Source: an uncultured Rhizobium sp. (GTDB lineage Bacteria; Pseudomonadota; Alphaproteobacteria; Rhizobiales; Rhizobiaceae). Taken from it: 64,000 bases of DNA. A program made the position numbers and the translations under genes. The DNA is taken from assembly GCA_945952045.1 (NCBI GenBank), contig CAMFHE010000016.1, forward strand, positions 41,780 through 105,779, read 5' to 3'. Of the stretch, positions 1 to 9,717 are shown one piece after another. The notes below the pieces were generated by a model. The model ran no database searches. It was not told the DNA's origin and saw nothing but the letters and a program-made list of their open reading frames with translations. The stretch's first letter is position 1. Each line of letters opens with the position of its first letter.

Positions 1-2
1 CG

Positions 3-1631
3 TCGTCCGACGTGGTGCTGTCCGTTCGCAATCTGACGGTGGATTTGCCCGCCGGAATGGAACGCAAGCATGCCGTCAAGGACATCTCGTTCGACCTGCA
101 TGCGGGCGAGATTCTGTGCATTATCGGCGAATCCGGTTCGGGAAAATCGGTCACCGCCAATACGATCATGGGTCTGCTGTCGCCCGTGATTACTGTCAGC
201 TCCGGCGAAATCCATTTCAAGGGAATGGATATCCTCGCCGCCAAGGAGGAAAAGATCCGGCCGCTGCGTGGTCAGGCCGTGTCGATCATTTTCCAGGATC
301 CGCTCTCGGCGCTCAACCCGCTGATGACCGTCGGCGACCAGATCGTCGAGGTGCTCGAGGCCCATGGCCGGGGAACGCCGGAAAGCCGCAAGGCCAAGGT
401 ACTGGAACTGCTCGAAGAGGTCGGCCTTCCCGATCCGCCGCTGATGCGCCTTCAATATCCGTTCCGTCTCTCCGGCGGCCAGCGTCAGCGCGTGATGATC
501 GCCATGGCCCTGGCGCTCGATCCGGATGTGCTGATCGCCGACGAGCCGACCACGGCGCTCGACGTCACGACCCAGGCGCAGATCCTCGATCTCATCCGCA
601 AGATCCAGAAGCGGAAAAACATGAGCGTCATGTTCATCACCCACGACTTCGGCGTCGTTGCCGAAATCGCCGATCGCGTGGTGGTCATGGAGAAGGGCTT
701 TCTGGTGGAGCAGGGACGGGCGGATCAGGTTCTGGTCAATCCGGCTCATCCCTATACGCAACGGCTGGTGGCCGCGGTGCCGCGCATGCGCAGCAATGCA
801 CAAGCTGTCGGCGAGGAAGCGCCTGTCGTGCTCGAGGTCGAAAACCTCGAAAAGGAATATCGCAGTTCCGGCTCGTTCTTCCGCAAGGCGCGCGTCGTCA
901 AGGCCGTCAATGGCGTCAGTTTCACGTTGCGCAAGGGCCAGACGCTTGGCGTCGTCGGCGAAAGCGGCTCCGGAAAATCCTCTCTCGGGCGCGTGCTGCT
1001 CAAGCTGCTGGAACCCGATGGCGGTGCGATCCGTTTCGATGGCCGCGACATCGCGGGCATGAAAGAAGAGGAGTTCCGGCCTCTTCGTCCCTATATCCAG
1101 ATGATCTTCCAGGATCCCTACGCCTCGCTCAATCCGCGCCATACGATCGGCAAGATCCTCACGGTCGGCCCCATCGCCCATGGAATGGCCGTCCACGAGG
1201 CGCGCACCAAGGCGTTGGGCCTTCTGAAACTCGTCGGCCTCGACGAAATGGCCTATGACCGTTTCGCGCATGAATTTTCCGGCGGTCAACGCCAGCGCAT
1301 CGGCATCGCCCGGGCGCTGATGTTTGATCCGGTGATTCTGGTCGCTGACGAAGCCGTGTCGGCGCTCGACGTGTCGATCCAGGCGCAGATCCTGGAGCTG
1401 CTGGCCCGCGTGCAGAAGGAAATGAAGGTCGCGATGATCTTCATCACCCATGATCTGAGGGTCGCAAGCCAGATTTGCGACGACGTGCTGGTCATGCACA
1501 AGGGCACGGTGGTCGAGCAGGGGCCGCCGACGAAAATCTTCCGCGCGCCGTCGCACGACTATACGAAGAAGCTGGTCTCGGCGATCCCCGGTGCGGATTG
1601 GGAGCCCGCGGCCAAGGCCGTCGGAACGTAA
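3..1631 (+). CDS. ABC transporter dual ATP-binding protein (DppD/DppF-like fusion), 5' end outside window
   Basis: Energises uptake of peptides or opine-like compounds at the inner membrane. Two complete ABC modules lie in tandem. Counting from the valine codon at 12, the first has Walker A GESGSGKS near residue 38, signature LSGGQRQR near 153 and Walker [10 protein letters not shown]. The second has Walker [10 protein letters not shown] near 315 and signature FSGGQRQR near 422. About 540 residues is normal for this fused type. The frame stays open to the window edge (Ser-Ser-Asp before the GTG at 12), so the true start is probably upstream. The permeases and binding protein at 4.6-8.3 kb have no ATPase of their own, so this protein probably serves them, although a second transporter to the left cannot be excluded. 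Confidence 0.9.
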   Translation, partial: SSDVVLSVRNLTVDLPAGMERKHAVKDISFDLHAGEILCIIGESGSGKSVTANTIMGLLSPVITVSSGEIHFKGMDILAAKEEKIRPLRGQAVSIIFQDPLSALNPLMTVGDQIVEVLEAHGRGTPESRKAKVLELLEEVGLPDPPLMRLQYPFRLSGGQRQRVMIAMALALDPDVLIADEPTTALDVTTQAQILDLIRKIQKRKNMSVMFITHDFGVVAEIADRVVVMEKGFLVEQGRADQVLVNPAHPYTQRLVAAVPRMRSNAQAVGEEAPVVLEVENLEKEYRSSGSFFRKARVVKAVNGVSFTLRKGQTLGVVGESGSGKSSLGRVLLKLLEPDGGAIRFDGRDIAGMKEEEFRPLRPYIQMIFQDPYASLNPRHTIGKILTVGPIAHGMAVHEARTKALGLLKLVGLDEMAYDRFAHEFSGGQRQRIGIARALMFDPVILVADEAVSALDVSIQAQILELLARVQKEMKVAMIFITHDLRVASQICDDVLVMHKGTVVEQGPPTKIFRAPSHDYTKKLVSAIPGADWEPAAKAVGT

Positions 1632-1775
1632 TCGATCTCGCCGGCGAGCCTCGTCTTCCCGGTCAACGGACTGAGGTCCGGCCAATGTAAACCGTGATAG
1701 CTGGCGGCTTCCGCGCAAGCCGGCAGCCCTTCCTCATTTCGCCTAAATATCGGATTTGAAACGGAAAATAATTCG

Positions 1776-1789
1776 TTTACACGTGAAAA
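1776..1789. promoter_or_regulatory. Imperfect palindrome, possible MarR operator
   Basis: TTTACACGTGAAAA is an imperfect dyad centred on CACGTG (one A/A mismatch). It lies in the AT-rich stretch about 140 bases before the MarR gene. The 297-base gap holds no other clear signal. Assignment to the adjacent MarR protein is inference from position only. Confidence 0.3.
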
Positions 1790-1928
1790 ATTAGTTGCAT
1801 TTGTCCACTAGTTATTCTTTCATGGTGTCACGAATTTGCAATACGACATGGCCGGAAGATTGAAGACGCGGCGCACTGATGAGGTGTTCCCGCTCAGGAA
1901 ACCTTTTGCCCATTCGCACGGAAACCTT

Positions 1929-2411
1929 ATGTCCAGACCGCCTGTAAAGCCGATTTCGCCGACTGACATCAAACTCGACGTGCTTGAGGACACGCTGAGC
2001 TTTTACATCCGTACGCTCAATCTCGCCGTATCCCGCGATCTAGACGATCGCCTCGAGGGACTGGATGTTGCGAAGGGAACGGGAAAGATCACGACATTGC
2101 TGCTGGTCGACGATTATCCGGGCATTCGCCCTTCGGTCATCGCTCATCTTTTGATGCGGGATCGGTCGGCCATGGGCCGGCTGATCGACCAGATGGTGTC
2201 GCATGATCTGATCTGTCGCGAGGTTTCCCAGGAAGACAGCCGCGCACAGGAGCTTTACATCACCGAGGCGGGTGCAGCGCTCGCCGCGAAGATCCGCGAA
2301 CTTGTTCCGAAGCAGTCGAGTGAATTCTTCAGCTTCATTCCGGAGCACGAGCAGAAGCAGGTGATCGATATCCTGCGTCGCGCCTATCGTCATATTGTGG
2401 GGTTGGCATGA
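1929..2411 (+). CDS. MarR family transcriptional regulator
   Basis: DNA-binding repressor or activator, about 160 residues. The winged-helix region reads ITTLLLVDDYPGIRPSVIAH followed by RSAMGRLIDQMVSHDLICRE, the usual MarR recognition helix and wing, and then SRAQELYITEAG. The frame is open further upstream to 1836, but the added residues look non-coding and MSRPPVKP at 1929 gives the usual family length. Its last bases overlap the SDR gene start (ATGA), so the two are translationally coupled. It is the likely local regulator of the transporter and oxidoreductase cluster downstream. Confidence 0.85.
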   Translation: MSRPPVKPISPTDIKLDVLEDTLSFYIRTLNLAVSRDLDDRLEGLDVAKGTGKITTLLLVDDYPGIRPSVIAHLLMRDRSAMGRLIDQMVSHDLICREVSQEDSRAQELYITEAGAALAAKIRELVPKQSSEFFSFIPEHEQKQVIDILRRAYRHIVGLA

Positions 2412-3118
2412 ACGATCGAACGAAACGCGTCGCCCTTATTTCCGGCGCAAGCCGCGGCATTGGCGACCATGTTGCTGCAGAGCTTTTCCGGCAGGGCTGG
2501 GCGGTTTCGCTCGGCATGCGCACGCCCGCGATGCCGCAATGGGCCCTCGGCCATGAAGGCGATGTGCATCTGGCGGACTATGACGCAAACGATGTGACGG
2601 CTGAAAAGCGCTGGGTCGATTCGGCATTTCAGCACTTTGGCCGCATCGATGCAATCGTCGCCAATGCCGGCATCATGATCCCCAAGACGGTGATCGAGGC
2701 CGATGACGACGACATCGACGCCATGCTGGCGGTCAACGTCAAGGCACCGCGCCGGCTGGCGAAGGCTGCCTGGGATGCGCTGTGCGAAAGCGGCTGCGGT
2801 CGCGTCATCATCCTTGCGTCGCTGTCCGGCAAGCGGGTGAAGTCGGCTTTGTCCGGCAGCTATTCGCTGTCCAAATTCGCCGCCGTCGCGCTGTCCCATG
2901 CCATTCGCCAGGCAGGCTTCGACAAGGGCGTGCGCGCCACCGCCATCTGCCCGGGTTTCGTCGCCACCGACATGGCGGCTGCGATTTCCGACCGGCCGGC
3001 GGATCAGTTGACGCAGCCCGACGATCTCGCCCGCATCATCGCCATGCTGCTTTCCCTTCCAAACGAGGCCTCGGTGGCCGAATTCGCCATCAATTGCCAG
3101 CTCGAGGAGTTTTTCTGA
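2408..3118 (+). CDS. SDR family NAD(P)-dependent oxidoreductase
   Basis: Short-chain dehydrogenase of 236 residues. The N-terminal Rossmann motif is SGASRGIG (residues 12-19). NAG is present in VANAGIM. The catalytic tetrad is visible as Ser in ILASLSG and Tyr/Lys in YSLSK. PGFVATDM is the typical post-active-site loop. It starts inside the MarR stop codon and ends one base before the following FAD oxidoreductase gene, so the three are cotranscribed. The substrate cannot be read from sequence; the context suggests oxidation or reduction of a carbonyl from an imported amine or amino acid. Confidence 0.88.
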   Translation: MNDRTKRVALISGASRGIGDHVAAELFRQGWAVSLGMRTPAMPQWALGHEGDVHLADYDANDVTAEKRWVDSAFQHFGRIDAIVANAGIMIPKTVIEADDDDIDAMLAVNVKAPRRLAKAAWDALCESGCGRVIILASLSGKRVKSALSGSYSLSKFAAVALSHAIRQAGFDKGVRATAICPGFVATDMAAAISDRPADQLTQPDDLARIIAMLLSLPNEASVAEFAINCQLEEFF

Positions 3119-3119
3119 A

Positions 3120-4451
3120 ATGCCCGGTCCTTATGTCGTTCCCGTCCATGGCGATGCCGAACTGCCCAAGGAGGTAGACGTCGTCGTCATCGGTGGCGGG
3201 ATCATCGGAACATCGACCGCCCTCGAACTCGTCGAAAGTGGCTTGCGCGTCGCGCTGTGTGAAAAGGGTGGCATCGGCCACGAGCAATCCAGCCGCAATT
3301 GGGGCTGGGTGCGCATCTCGCGGCGCGACCCGCGTGAAGTGCCGCTGATGGCGGAGGCTCTTCGTATATGGGCCGATCTCAATCGCCGTACCGGCCGCGA
3401 AACCGGCTTCAAGCGTTCCGGCATCGTGTTCACCTGCGCCGACGAAAAGCAGTTCGACGAGCACGAGCGCTGGAACCGCAATCTGGAAGGTTACCAGATC
3501 GAATCCCGTATGCTGAGCGCTGCGGAATTCCAGGCGAAATATCCCGGCAACACGATGAAGATCGCCGGCGCTCTCTATACGGCCGGCGATTGCCGGGCTG
3601 AACCGCAGAAGGCGGCGCCCGCCATTGCCGAAGCGGCGCGGGATCGCGGCGCCCATATCCTCACCGAATGCGCGGTTCGCGGTCTGCAATTGTCGGGCGG
3701 TCGGGTGTCCGGCGTGGTGACCGAGCGCGGCGAGATCGCCTGCAAGTCCGTCGTGCTGGCCGGCGGCGCGTGGTCCAGCCTTTTCCTCGGCAATAGCGGT
3801 ATCGATCTGCCGCAGCTGAAGGTGCTGAACTCCGTTCTCCGCACCAAGCCGCTGGAAGGCGGGCCGGAGGAGGCCATCTGGGCGAGCGGCTTTGCGCTGC
3901 GAAAGCGCCAGGACGGCGGTTATACGATTGCCGACGGTTTTCAGAACATCGTCGATATCGTGCCGGCGACCTTCCGTTATGCGATGAAGTTCATGCCGGC
4001 GCTGTCCTATGAATGGCGGTCGCTGCGTTTGCGGCTCGGCGGGCGGTTTTTCGACGAGGCCCGCATTCCGCGCCGTTGGGCGCTCGATGAGCCCTCTCCC
4101 TTCGAATATAATCGCGTGCTCGATCCGATCCCTTCGAAGGCGATGGCGGACGATGCGCTCAAGCGATTGGCGCAGGTGTTTCCGGTCTTCCAGAAGGCTG
4201 AGATCGCGCAGCGTTGGGGCGGCATGATCGACGTCACCCCGGATGCCGTTCCGGTCATCGATGCCATCGACGCCATTCCGGGTTTCCATGTCGCGACGGG
4301 CTTTTCCGGTCATGGTTTCGGGATCGGCCCGGCGGCCGGCAAGCTGATGGCCGATATCGTCACCGGCCGCACGCCGATCGTCGATAAACGCGACTTCCGC
4401 TTCAGCCGTTTCAGCGATGGTTCGAAGATCGAACTGGTGAGCGGCTTTTGA
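3120..4451 (+). CDS. FAD-dependent oxidoreductase, D-amino-acid oxidase (DAO) fold
   Basis: Flavoprotein of 443 residues. The dinucleotide-binding motif VVVIGGGIIGTSTALE lies at residues 21-36 and the C-terminal FAD-contact region reads VATGFSGHGFGIGP. DAO-family enzymes oxidise secondary or primary amines of amino acids to imines. The N-terminal sequence SSRNWGWVR follows the first FAD contact. It sits one base after the SDR stop and before the binding-protein gene, so it probably acts on the compound imported by the downstream ABC system. The exact substrate is not recognisable. No signal peptide is visible, so it is probably cytoplasmic. Confidence 0.85.
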   Translation: MPGPYVVPVHGDAELPKEVDVVVIGGGIIGTSTALELVESGLRVALCEKGGIGHEQSSRNWGWVRISRRDPREVPLMAEALRIWADLNRRTGRETGFKRSGIVFTCADEKQFDEHERWNRNLEGYQIESRMLSAAEFQAKYPGNTMKIAGALYTAGDCRAEPQKAAPAIAEAARDRGAHILTECAVRGLQLSGGRVSGVVTERGEIACKSVVLAGGAWSSLFLGNSGIDLPQLKVLNSVLRTKPLEGGPEEAIWASGFALRKRQDGGYTIADGFQNIVDIVPATFRYAMKFMPALSYEWRSLRLRLGGRFFDEARIPRRWALDEPSPFEYNRVLDPIPSKAMADDALKRLAQVFPVFQKAEIAQRWGGMIDVTPDAVPVIDAIDAIPGFHVATGFSGHGFGIGPAAGKLMADIVTGRTPIVDKRDFRFSRFSDGSKIELVSGF

Positions 4452-4594
4452 ATGACGGAGCATGCGGCCGCGCGCCGCATGCTCCGACCAGACGCGCGGC
4501 AGGCGACTGCCGACGAAGATGCAACCGCCCGCAGAGGCGGAGACACAGTGAAAAAAACCGTCATGTTCAACCATCGGATCAAGGGGAACTAAAA

Positions 4595-6259
4595 ATGTCC
4601 GACCAGAACAAGCCGTTCATGAACACCACCCGCCGCCAGGCGCTCGGCCTGATGGCGCTCGGCGCTTCCGGCGTCGTATTTTCCGGCCTTCCGGGCTTTG
4701 CCAGCGCCATGGCCAAAGAAGCCAAGGCGCCCAAGGGCCAGCTGACCGTCGGCTTCTCGCAGGAGCCGACCGTCTTCAACCCGCATATGCCGCATATCGA
4801 AGTCGATGAAGGCATCCATTTCAGCATTTTCGACCCGCTTTTCTACGTCGATGAGAAAGGCGCCTTCGTCGCGGCGCTCGCCGCCGAAGTGCCGACCGTG
4901 GAAAACGGCGGTATTTCCGCCGATGGTCTTACCTGGAAGGTGAAGCTGCGCGACGACGTGAAGTGGCATGACGGCAAGCCGTTCACGGCTGAAGACGTCA
5001 AGTTCACCATCGAGCTGCTGGTCGATCCGAATTTCCGCTCGTGGCGTAAGACTGGCCATGAATTCGTGCGCGACCTGACGGTGGTGTCGCCGACCGAAAT
5101 CACCTGGAAGATGGAAAAGGCGTTTGCGCCCTATCCGTCGATCCTCGCCTCGACCTTCATCACGCCGAAGCACCTTCTCGGCGCCGAAGCCGACCGCAAT
5201 ACGGCAGCCTACAACAATGCACCGGTCGGCACCGGCGCCTTCAAGTGGAAGGAACGCGTTGCCGGCGACTATATCCTGCTCGAAGCCAATACCGACTATT
5301 TCGCCGATGGTCCGTATGTCGAGCGCCTGATCTACAAATACGTGCCGGACATGAACGTCATGTACACCCAGTTCAAGACGGGTGACATCGATGTTGTCGG
5401 CCTGCAGTGGATCACGCCTGATCACTACGACGAGGCGAAGGGTCTTGAAGGCAAGGTGGTCAACGTCGTTCCGGGCTCGACGGTCGAGTCCTTCTCGTTC
5501 AACATGGAGCGGCCGCAGTTCAAGGACCCGGCCGTCCGTGAGGCGCTCTATCATGCCATCGACAAGCAATCGATCATCGACGCACTTTATTACGGCCTGC
5601 CGGCGCCGACCGAAAGCTATGTGCCGCAGCAGTCCTTCTACTACAATCCCGATCTTCCCAAGCATGAATACTCGATCGAAAAAGCAGCCAAGATGCTCGA
5701 CGACGCCGGCTGGGTCGCCGGCAGCGACGGCATTCGCGCCAAGGACGGCGTAAAGCTCGCCTTCACCTGCTCGACGACCGCCGGCAACCATATCCGCGAG
5801 CAGGTCCAGCAATATATGCAGCAATCCTTCAAGGATATCGGCGTCGAGATGACCATCTCGAACCTTCCGCCGGCTGTGATGTGGGGCGACTACTGGATGC
5901 TGTCGCAATTCGACACCGTCATCGTCGGCCTCGACTTCCTCACCGGTCCCGATCCCGATACGTCCGACTTCTTCCGTTCGACGTCCAGCCCGGCAAAGGG
6001 CGGCTCCGGCCAGAACACCTGGCAGTTCGCCAACAAGGATGTCGACGATCTCCTGGCGAAGGGCGGCAGCCTCTTCGTTCCGGACGAACGCAAGAAGGTC
6101 TACCTGCAGATCCAGGAAATCATGCGCAAGGAACTGCCGCTTCTGCCGCTTTTCCAATACGCGACCGTGCGCGGCCACAAGCAGGGTATCGAAAACATCG
6201 AATACAACATCAACAACCGCATCGACACCTGGAACGTTGCGACCTGGCGCCTGACCTAA
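4595..6259 (+). CDS. ABC transporter periplasmic substrate-binding protein (SBP_bac_5, DppA/OppA type)
   Basis: Periplasmic solute receptor of 554 residues for a peptide/opine-type importer. The start at 4595 follows AAGGGG at 4581 with good spacing. The N-terminus carries twin arginines (TRRQALGLMALGASGVVFSG), suggesting Tat export, then an Ala-rich cleavage region. Family features include TVGFSQEPTVFNPHMPH near the mature N-terminus, GLTWKVKLRDDVKWHDGKPF and the late YNINNRIDTWN. It lies 143 bases after the FAD enzyme gene and is followed by hairpins and two permease genes. The ligand is unknown. Confidence 0.9.
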   Translation: MSDQNKPFMNTTRRQALGLMALGASGVVFSGLPGFASAMAKEAKAPKGQLTVGFSQEPTVFNPHMPHIEVDEGIHFSIFDPLFYVDEKGAFVAALAAEVPTVENGGISADGLTWKVKLRDDVKWHDGKPFTAEDVKFTIELLVDPNFRSWRKTGHEFVRDLTVVSPTEITWKMEKAFAPYPSILASTFITPKHLLGAEADRNTAAYNNAPVGTGAFKWKERVAGDYILLEANTDYFADGPYVERLIYKYVPDMNVMYTQFKTGDIDVVGLQWITPDHYDEAKGLEGKVVNVVPGSTVESFSFNMERPQFKDPAVREALYHAIDKQSIIDALYYGLPAPTESYVPQQSFYYNPDLPKHEYSIEKAAKMLDDAGWVAGSDGIRAKDGVKLAFTCSTTAGNHIREQVQQYMQQSFKDIGVEMTISNLPPAVMWGDYWMLSQFDTVIVGLDFLTGPDPDTSDFFRSTSSPAKGGSGQNTWQFANKDVDDLLAKGGSLFVPDERKKVYLQIQEIMRKELPLLPLFQYATVRGHKQGIENIEYNINNRIDTWNVATWRLT

Positions 6260-6272
6260 CCGTCGGCGGAAG

Positions 6273-6326
6273 CCTTTCCGTCCGTCGATGACCGGCGGAA
6301 AGGTTTGGCGCGCGCGATTGCGCGCG
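6273..6326 (+). other. Two hairpins between binding-protein and permease genes
   Basis: CCTTTCCG (6273-6280) pairs with CGGAAAGG (6296-6303), and CGCGCG (6311-6316) pairs with CGCGCG (6321-6326). No long T tract follows. Such hairpins after a binding-protein gene commonly stabilise its mRNA or attenuate the downstream permeases; that role here is inferred. Confidence 0.45.
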
Positions 6327-6427
6327 TCCGGTTTCCGGCAGCGCCGGCCCTGAAGCGGCCGGCGCCGCAACGGCTTTTCGCTCACGCACGACAACACCGT
6401 GCGTTCGACGCGACCTGGAGTTTGACC

Positions 6428-7378
6428 ATGCTGCCCTATCTTCTCAATCGGATCTGGCAGAGCCTCGTGCTTCTGCTGCTTGTCTCGATCATCGGTTTTG
6501 CGATCCTCAATCTCGCGCCCGGCGGCCCCTTGTCGCAGTTTGCCCTGACGCCCGGCATGACGCGCGAGGCGCTGGACCGTATCGCCCATCAGATGGGCCT
6601 CGATCGTCCCCTGCCGATCCAGTATCTGGAATGGGCCTGGCGTCTGTTGCAGGGCGATTGGGGCAAGTCCTATCGCGACCAGCGGCCCGTGCTCGACATC
6701 ATCTCCGGACACCTGTTCGCAACGCTGTTGCTGATGGTCTCGTCGATGATCGTCTCGATCCTGATCGGCACCTGGATCGGCATCAAGGGCGCGACCAAGC
6801 GTTATACGCTCTTCGATTATACCGCGACCGTGGGCGCCATGGTGGCGCTGTCCATCCCGACCTTCTGGTTCGGCCTCGTCGCCATCTATGTCTTCGCGCT
6901 CAAGCTCAAATGGCTGCCGGCCGGCAACATGTACACGATCGGCGACCAGTCGCTCTATGACTATGCGATCCACCTGATCATGCCGAGCCTCGTGCTCGCT
7001 CTCGTCAACATCGCCGTCTGGAGCCGCTACATGCGCACCGCGACGCTCGATGTCATCAACCAGGATTTCGTTCGCACCGCCCGCGCCAAGGGTCTGAGCC
7101 CACGCCGCGTGCTGATGAAACATGTCGTCGGCAATGCGCTGCTGCCGATGATCACCCTTGCCGGTCTGCAGTTGCCGACCATTCTCGGTGGCGCGCTGGT
7201 CACTGAAACCGTCTTCACCTGGCCGGGCATGGGGCGTCTCTTCCTGGATAGTCTCGGATATCACGACTATCCGGTCGTGATGGGCCTTCTGATGTTTTCC
7301 GCCATTCTCGTGCTGCTAGGCAGCTTGCTCGCTGACCTCCTGGTCGCGCTCGTCGATCCCCGTATCCGCCTCGGATAA
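6428..7378 (+). CDS. ABC transporter permease (DppB-like)
   Basis: Inner-membrane subunit of the Dpp-type importer, 316 residues. The N-terminus LPYLLNRIWQSLVLLLLVSI is the classic first segment of DppB/OppB proteins, followed by the periplasmic loop and about five more hydrophobic segments. The EAA-type loop that docks the ATPase reads VRTARAKGLSPRRVLMKHVV. The start at 6428 follows GGAG (6417-6420); an open frame upstream to 6305 is GC-rich leader and not protein-like. It is followed 44 bases later by the partner permease. Confidence 0.92.
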   Translation: MLPYLLNRIWQSLVLLLLVSIIGFAILNLAPGGPLSQFALTPGMTREALDRIAHQMGLDRPLPIQYLEWAWRLLQGDWGKSYRDQRPVLDIISGHLFATLLLMVSSMIVSILIGTWIGIKGATKRYTLFDYTATVGAMVALSIPTFWFGLVAIYVFALKLKWLPAGNMYTIGDQSLYDYAIHLIMPSLVLALVNIAVWSRYMRTATLDVINQDFVRTARAKGLSPRRVLMKHVVGNALLPMITLAGLQLPTILGGALVTETVFTWPGMGRLFLDSLGYHDYPVVMGLLMFSAILVLLGSLLADLLVALVDPRIRLG

Positions 7379-7422
7379 GGCCCGGTCGTCGCAACGCCGC
7401 CATCAATCGAAGGAGACAGATC

Positions 7423-8313
7423 ATGTCCGCCGCAACACTTCATCCCTCAGCCATGGCGTCTCGCCCCCGCTGGTGGCAGAACCGGACGCTGCGCCGTTTC
7501 GCCCGCCACAAGCTGGCGGTGCTCGGCCTGATCATGATCAGCATCATGATTTTCGCCTGCGTCGCCGGGCCGCATCTGCTGCCCTATGACGAGCTTTATA
7601 TCGACCTGCGGGCCCGTTTCGCGCCGCCACTGACCGGCTACCACATTTTCGGAACCGATCCGCTCGGCCGCGATATCGCCGCGCGCCTCTTCAATGCCGG
7701 CCGCATCTCGCTGCTGGTCGGGTTCTTCGCCATGGTCCTGTCGACGGTGATGGGCACGGTGATCGGTGTCGTCGCCGGCTATTATGGCGGTCGCATCGGG
7801 GCGGTGCTGATGCGTTTCGTCGACGCCTTCCTGTCCTTCCCGAGCATCTTCCTGTTGCTAGCGCTGGCTGCCTTCGTCAAGCCGAGCCCGTTCATGATCA
7901 CGGTGATCATCGCGGTCACCAGCTGGATGGAGATCGCCCGTCTGGTCGAGGCGGAAGTCCGTTCCTTGCGCGAGCGGGACTTCGTGCTGGCCGCGCGCAT
8001 GCTCGGCCTTCCCAATGCATGGATCATGTTCCGCGAGCTGCTGCCGAATGCCGTCGGCCCGATCATCGTGGCGGCAACCCTGACGGTGGCGCGCGCCATC
8101 CTGCTCGAAGCCTATATCAGCTTCCTCGGTTACGGCATCCAGCCGCCGCTGCCGAGCTGGGGCAATATGCTGAACGGCGCCCAGCAATATCTCGACAAGG
8201 CTCCCTGGCTTGCCATCGTACCGGGCGTTGCCATCACGCTTGCGGTGACCAGCTTCAATTTCATCGGCGACGGGTTGCGCGATGCGCTCGATGCCCGCAG
8301 CGATCTGCACTGA
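7423..8313 (+). CDS. ABC transporter permease (DppC-like)
   Basis: Second inner-membrane subunit, 296 residues. The N-terminal OppC-type segment is RFARHKLAVLGLIMISIMIF. The loop FGTDPLGRDIAARLFNAGR is diagnostic of DppC/OppC proteins. The ATPase-contact loop reads FVLAARMLGLPNAWIMFREL, and the C-terminal segment contains FNFIGDGLRDALDARSD. A clear AGGAGA precedes the ATG. With the DppB-like partner it forms the channel for the solute bound by the protein encoded at 4.6 kb. Confidence 0.92.
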   Translation: MSAATLHPSAMASRPRWWQNRTLRRFARHKLAVLGLIMISIMIFACVAGPHLLPYDELYIDLRARFAPPLTGYHIFGTDPLGRDIAARLFNAGRISLLVGFFAMVLSTVMGTVIGVVAGYYGGRIGAVLMRFVDAFLSFPSIFLLLALAAFVKPSPFMITVIIAVTSWMEIARLVEAEVRSLRERDFVLAARMLGLPNAWIMFRELLPNAVGPIIVAATLTVARAILLEAYISFLGYGIQPPLPSWGNMLNGAQQYLDKAPWLAIVPGVAITLAVTSFNFIGDGLRDALDARSDLH

Positions 8314-8325
8314 GGGCGCAGCGGC

Positions 8326-9651
8326 ATGGTTTCGTTCTCACCCTTCGATGTCACGCTGTGGCATGCCACCGCAACGGCTGCGCCGAACACCGAGACGCTG
8401 ACGGATCGGGTCCAGGCAGATGTCTGTATCGTCGGCGCCGGCTATGCCGGCCTGACGACGGCGCTCGAACTGGTCAAGGCCGGGGCAAAAGTGGTGCTGC
8501 TGGAACGCGAGGAAGCCGGCTTCGGCGGCTCGGGCCGCAATGCCGGCCATTGCACCCCGACATTTACCCATTACAGCCTGCCGGAACTGCGCGGCATGCT
8601 CGGCGAGCCCTGGGCCGAACGCCTGATCGAACGGCAGACCCGGGCCAATGACCGGGTTTCACGGATGATCCGCGATTACCAGATCGACTGCGAATGGGTG
8701 CAGAACGGCTATGTCATGGGCGCTCCGCACAAGGGCGTCATCGATCAGATCAAGCACAAGGTCGAGACCTATAATGCCGTTGGCGCGAAAACGCGGTTGC
8801 TCGACCGTGAGGAGGTCGCGGCTATCACCGGAAGCCAGAGGTTTCATGGCGGATGGTTGCATGAAGAGGCTGGCCACCTCAACCCGCTCGGTTATGCCCG
8901 CGGTCTCGCCCGCGCGGTAATCCAGGAAGGCGGAGAGATCTATACCGGCTCTGCCGCGATCGCCTGCGACCGGGAAACGACCGGCGGATGGAAGGTCAAG
9001 ACAGAGCGTGGCGAGGTCGTCGCGGACAAGGTCATCTTCACCACCGGGGCCTATACCGTCGGCGGCTGGCCGAAGCTCGACCAGACCTTCAAGATCCAGC
9101 GGGTGTTCGTCGCCGCCACGCAAGTGCTTTCCGAAGAGACGCGCCGGAGCGTGCTTCCCCGGAACACGACGATCCATGATGGCCGCGGCGACATCTATGT
9201 CTACAAATACAATGCCGAGGGCCGGATCGTCGCCTCGATGTTTCCCATGGGCCGGCGCGGCCGCGACATGGCCTATACCCGTCAGGTGATGAGCGAACGG
9301 CTGAAATGGCTGCATCCGCAGATCCGCGAGGATATCCGCTGGGACTATTTCTGGTTCGGCGAACTCGACATGCAGTATCGCACCGTGCCGCGCTTCTATG
9401 ACCTTGCGCCCGGCGTCGTCGCCTTGACCGGGCTTTCCGGTCGTGGCGTGCCGACCGGCTCGATGCTCGGTTCCATCCTGTCGGAATGGGCGCTCGGAAA
9501 GCCCGAAAACGAATTGGCGCTGAAGCTCGAACCGCTGAAGGCTGCGCCTTTCTACATGAGTTTCGGGCCGGCGCTGACGCTGCGCTACTACCGATTGCGC
9601 GACAATCTCGCAACCAGACTGGCTGGCGCGCCGCTGCCGCCCCACGCCTGA
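8326..9651 (+). CDS. FAD-dependent oxidoreductase, PuuB/DAO type
   Basis: Flavoprotein of 441 residues, 12 bases after the permease gene. The N-terminus FSPFDVTLWHATA followed by VCIVGAGYAGLTTALELVKAG (two blocks, residues 2-54) is the arrangement of gamma-glutamylputrescine oxidase-like and opine/amine oxidases. GGSGRNAGHCTPTF follows as the next flavin-contact stretch, and LSGRGVPTGSMLG lies near the C-terminus. It is the second DAO-fold enzyme in this operon and only distantly like the one at 3.1 kb, so two successive or alternative oxidations of the imported compound are plausible. Confidence 0.86.
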   Translation: MVSFSPFDVTLWHATATAAPNTETLTDRVQADVCIVGAGYAGLTTALELVKAGAKVVLLEREEAGFGGSGRNAGHCTPTFTHYSLPELRGMLGEPWAERLIERQTRANDRVSRMIRDYQIDCEWVQNGYVMGAPHKGVIDQIKHKVETYNAVGAKTRLLDREEVAAITGSQRFHGGWLHEEAGHLNPLGYARGLARAVIQEGGEIYTGSAAIACDRETTGGWKVKTERGEVVADKVIFTTGAYTVGGWPKLDQTFKIQRVFVAATQVLSEETRRSVLPRNTTIHDGRGDIYVYKYNAEGRIVASMFPMGRRGRDMAYTRQVMSERLKWLHPQIREDIRWDYFWFGELDMQYRTVPRFYDLAPGVVALTGLSGRGVPTGSMLGSILSEWALGKPENELALKLEPLKAAPFYMSFGPALTLRYYRLRDNLATRLAGAPLPPHA

Positions 9652-9717
9652 CCTCTTCCCTCAACCGGTCCTGCCGACAGATGCGGACGACCGATCCTGA
9701 AAACCAAGGAGACTGCC

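Noticed and set aside
3090..7264. Long minus-strand open frames opposite the transporter genes (up to about 890 codons)
   Set aside because: They mirror high-GC codon bias of the plus-strand genes, are rich in Arg, His and Asp, and show no family motif.
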